A DNA stretch of 64,000 bases from Verrucomicrobiales bacterium (GTDB taxonomy: Bacteria; Verrucomicrobiota; Verrucomicrobiia; Verrucomicrobiales; DEV007). The translations under genes and the position numbers were made by a program. Position 1 is the first letter of the stretch, and every line of letters starts with the position of its first letter. The stretch spans positions 119,505 to 183,504 of the forward strand of contig DUBC01000048.1 of the NCBI GenBank assembly GCA_012960505.1. Reading direction: 5' to 3'. The notes beneath the pieces are model-generated. The model was not told the origin of the DNA and searched no databases. It saw only the letters and a program-made list of their open reading frames with translations. Of the stretch, positions 63,138 through 64,000 are shown in pieces.

Positions 63138-64000
63138 ATGAATAATTCGCTCTTAATGATCTCAACCCTAATGTTCTATTCCTCGGTTTTAGCCGCAGAT
63201 TGGCCCCAATACCACGGAGCAAACTCGAACCGATCGACTCAAGAAAAGATTAACAACACAGACTGGGAGCTCAAAAAACCAAAACAATTATGGGGCGTCA
63301 AGACGCCCACAGGATTCAGTTCAATGATTCTTGCAGACGGCGCAGCCTATACAACAATCAGCGAAGAAATTGACGGGATCCCGAGCGAAGTCTGTATTTC
63401 ATTTGATGCCGAAACCGGAGAAACTCGATGGAAAGCAAACCTTGATCTTTGGCGAATCGATAATGGAGGCGGCAATGCTGGAGCTCCTAATAATAAGGGA
63501 GGTGATGGACCAAGAACCACACCGTCTTACTCTGATGGTAAAATCTATGCCTACACAAGTGACATGCTCTTGATATGCCTCTCAGCGAAAGACGGATCTG
63601 AAATTTGGTCAGTTGAAGTGGCCAAAGCTCACAAAGGACGTAATATTCGCTGGGAAAATGCCTCCGCACCTCTAATCGAAAAAGACATGGTCATTATTCA
63701 AGGGGGGGGATCCGGAGAATCTTTCTTAGCCTTTGATAAAGTGTCTGGAAAAATTAAATGGAAATCCGGTGATTACCTTATGACTCACTCGACACCGGTC
63801 GCAGCAACAATCAATGATCAAAGACAGATTCTCTTTTTTACTCAAAAAGGAATAGTGTCCGTTAATGCCGATAACGGCAAACAGCTATGGATGCATAAAT
63901 TTCCTTACAAGGTGTCAACGGCCGCTTCTGCCGTTGTCGAAAAAGATATCGTTTATTTTGCAGCAGGTTACGGAGTCGGCTCGACTGCGATTAAGGTTTC
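63138..64000 (+). CDS. PQQ-binding-like beta-propeller protein, 3' end outside window
   Basis: Open frame from ATG 63138 to the right edge (287 codons visible). A signal peptide ends near 'SSVLAAD'. 'DWPQYHGANSNRST' is the standard opening of this outer-membrane/periplasmic PQQ-repeat group. Blade motifs recur as 'D.[EDK].G...W': 'FDAETGETRWKANL', 'LSAKDGSEIWSVEV', 'FDKVSGKIKWKSGD' and 'VNADNGKQLWMHKF'. These propellers are frequent in Verrucomicrobiota; an enzymatic role is not assured. Confidence 0.85.
   Translation, partial: MNNSLLMISTLMFYSSVLAADWPQYHGANSNRSTQEKINNTDWELKKPKQLWGVKTPTGFSSMILADGAAYTTISEEIDGIPSEVCISFDAETGETRWKANLDLWRIDNGGGNAGAPNNKGGDGPRTTPSYSDGKIYAYTSDMLLICLSAKDGSEIWSVEVAKAHKGRNIRWENASAPLIEKDMVIIQGGGSGESFLAFDKVSGKIKWKSGDYLMTHSTPVAATINDQRQILFFTQKGIVSVNADNGKQLWMHKFPYKVSTAASAVVEKDIVYFAAGYGVGSTAIKV

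Noticed and set aside
1..64000. CRISPR array, IS element, prophage or replication origin
   Set aside because: No repeat-spacer pattern, transposase, integrase, phage structural gene or dnaA-box cluster was seen on either strand.

Overview
The window looks like chromosome from a Gram-negative, probably marine, member of the Verrucomicrobiota (PVC superphylum). The evidence is mutually supporting. There is lipopolysaccharide synthesis and export (kdsA, lptA/B/C-like genes, lpxB, lpxI). There are PVC-typical families: a cytochrome-c/DUF1549/DUF1553 protein beside a DUF1501 protein, three Gfo/Idh/MocA oxidoreductases of which two carry Tat-like leaders, a CotH plus lamin-tail surface protein, a sulfatase and a PQQ-type beta-propeller. 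Several secreted proteins end in the '..YQLQYSDNL..W..' type module common in this phylum. The species was not identified.

Layout. 1-7535 (minus strand) is a compact block running kdsA, lptC-like, lptA-like, lptB, hprK, ptsH (HPr), ptsI and a truncated MRJP/yellow-family gene; it couples LPS export to a PTS phosphorelay with no sugar-specific EII in view. 7690-14748 holds a Tat-exported oxidoreductase, rpsA with a structured leader, tRNA-Gln(TTG), gpmI, a sulfite-oxidase-like molybdoenzyme and a LamG-like secreted protein. 14755-27629 holds two complete peptide ABC importers facing away from each other: a YejBEAF-type set on minus and an OppABCDF set on plus. They are followed by a secreted protein of unknown function and an M28 peptidase homologue that has lost most zinc ligands.

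29556-32460 is a lipid A segment (lpxI, a Gfo/Idh/MocA oxidoreductase, lpxB). 32544-34619 is dnaX and the YbaB/EbfC gene. 34612-38665 (minus) holds an M19 dipeptidase, a bile-acid:Na+ symporter split by an apparent one-base frameshift, and a putative tRNA wobble-uridine pair (MnmM-like methyltransferase, DAO-type FAD oxidoreductase) with a small basic protein. 38714-42750 (plus) is a sugar-acid module: a D-2-hydroxyacid dehydrogenase, a YiaK-like Ldh2 dehydrogenase, a KDG-kinase-like PfkB protein and a UxuB/YjmF-like SDR.

43558-45827 holds an ECF sigma factor, a membrane-anchored partner and an EF-hand protein with a Gly-Glu repeat tail. 45927-57204 is a surface/degradation cluster (1473-residue CotH/lamin-tail protein, cytochrome-c/DUF1549/DUF1553, DUF1501, oxidoreductase). 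57323-60347 holds lineage-specific exported proteins and a decayed trypsin-like fragment. The window ends with tRNA-Ala(GGC), a sulfatase-TPR protein and a divergent, truncated PQQ-repeat protein.

Best leads: the M28 homologue whose zinc ligands are Cys/Cys/Gln, the candidate mnmL-mnmM-like pair with its small partner, MORN-like repeats inserted in a YejE permease, the oxidoreductase between lpxI and lpxB, and the 11-repeat exported protein at 57323. No CRISPR array, insertion sequence, phage or replication origin was seen. All family calls were made by eye from motifs; no database search was run.
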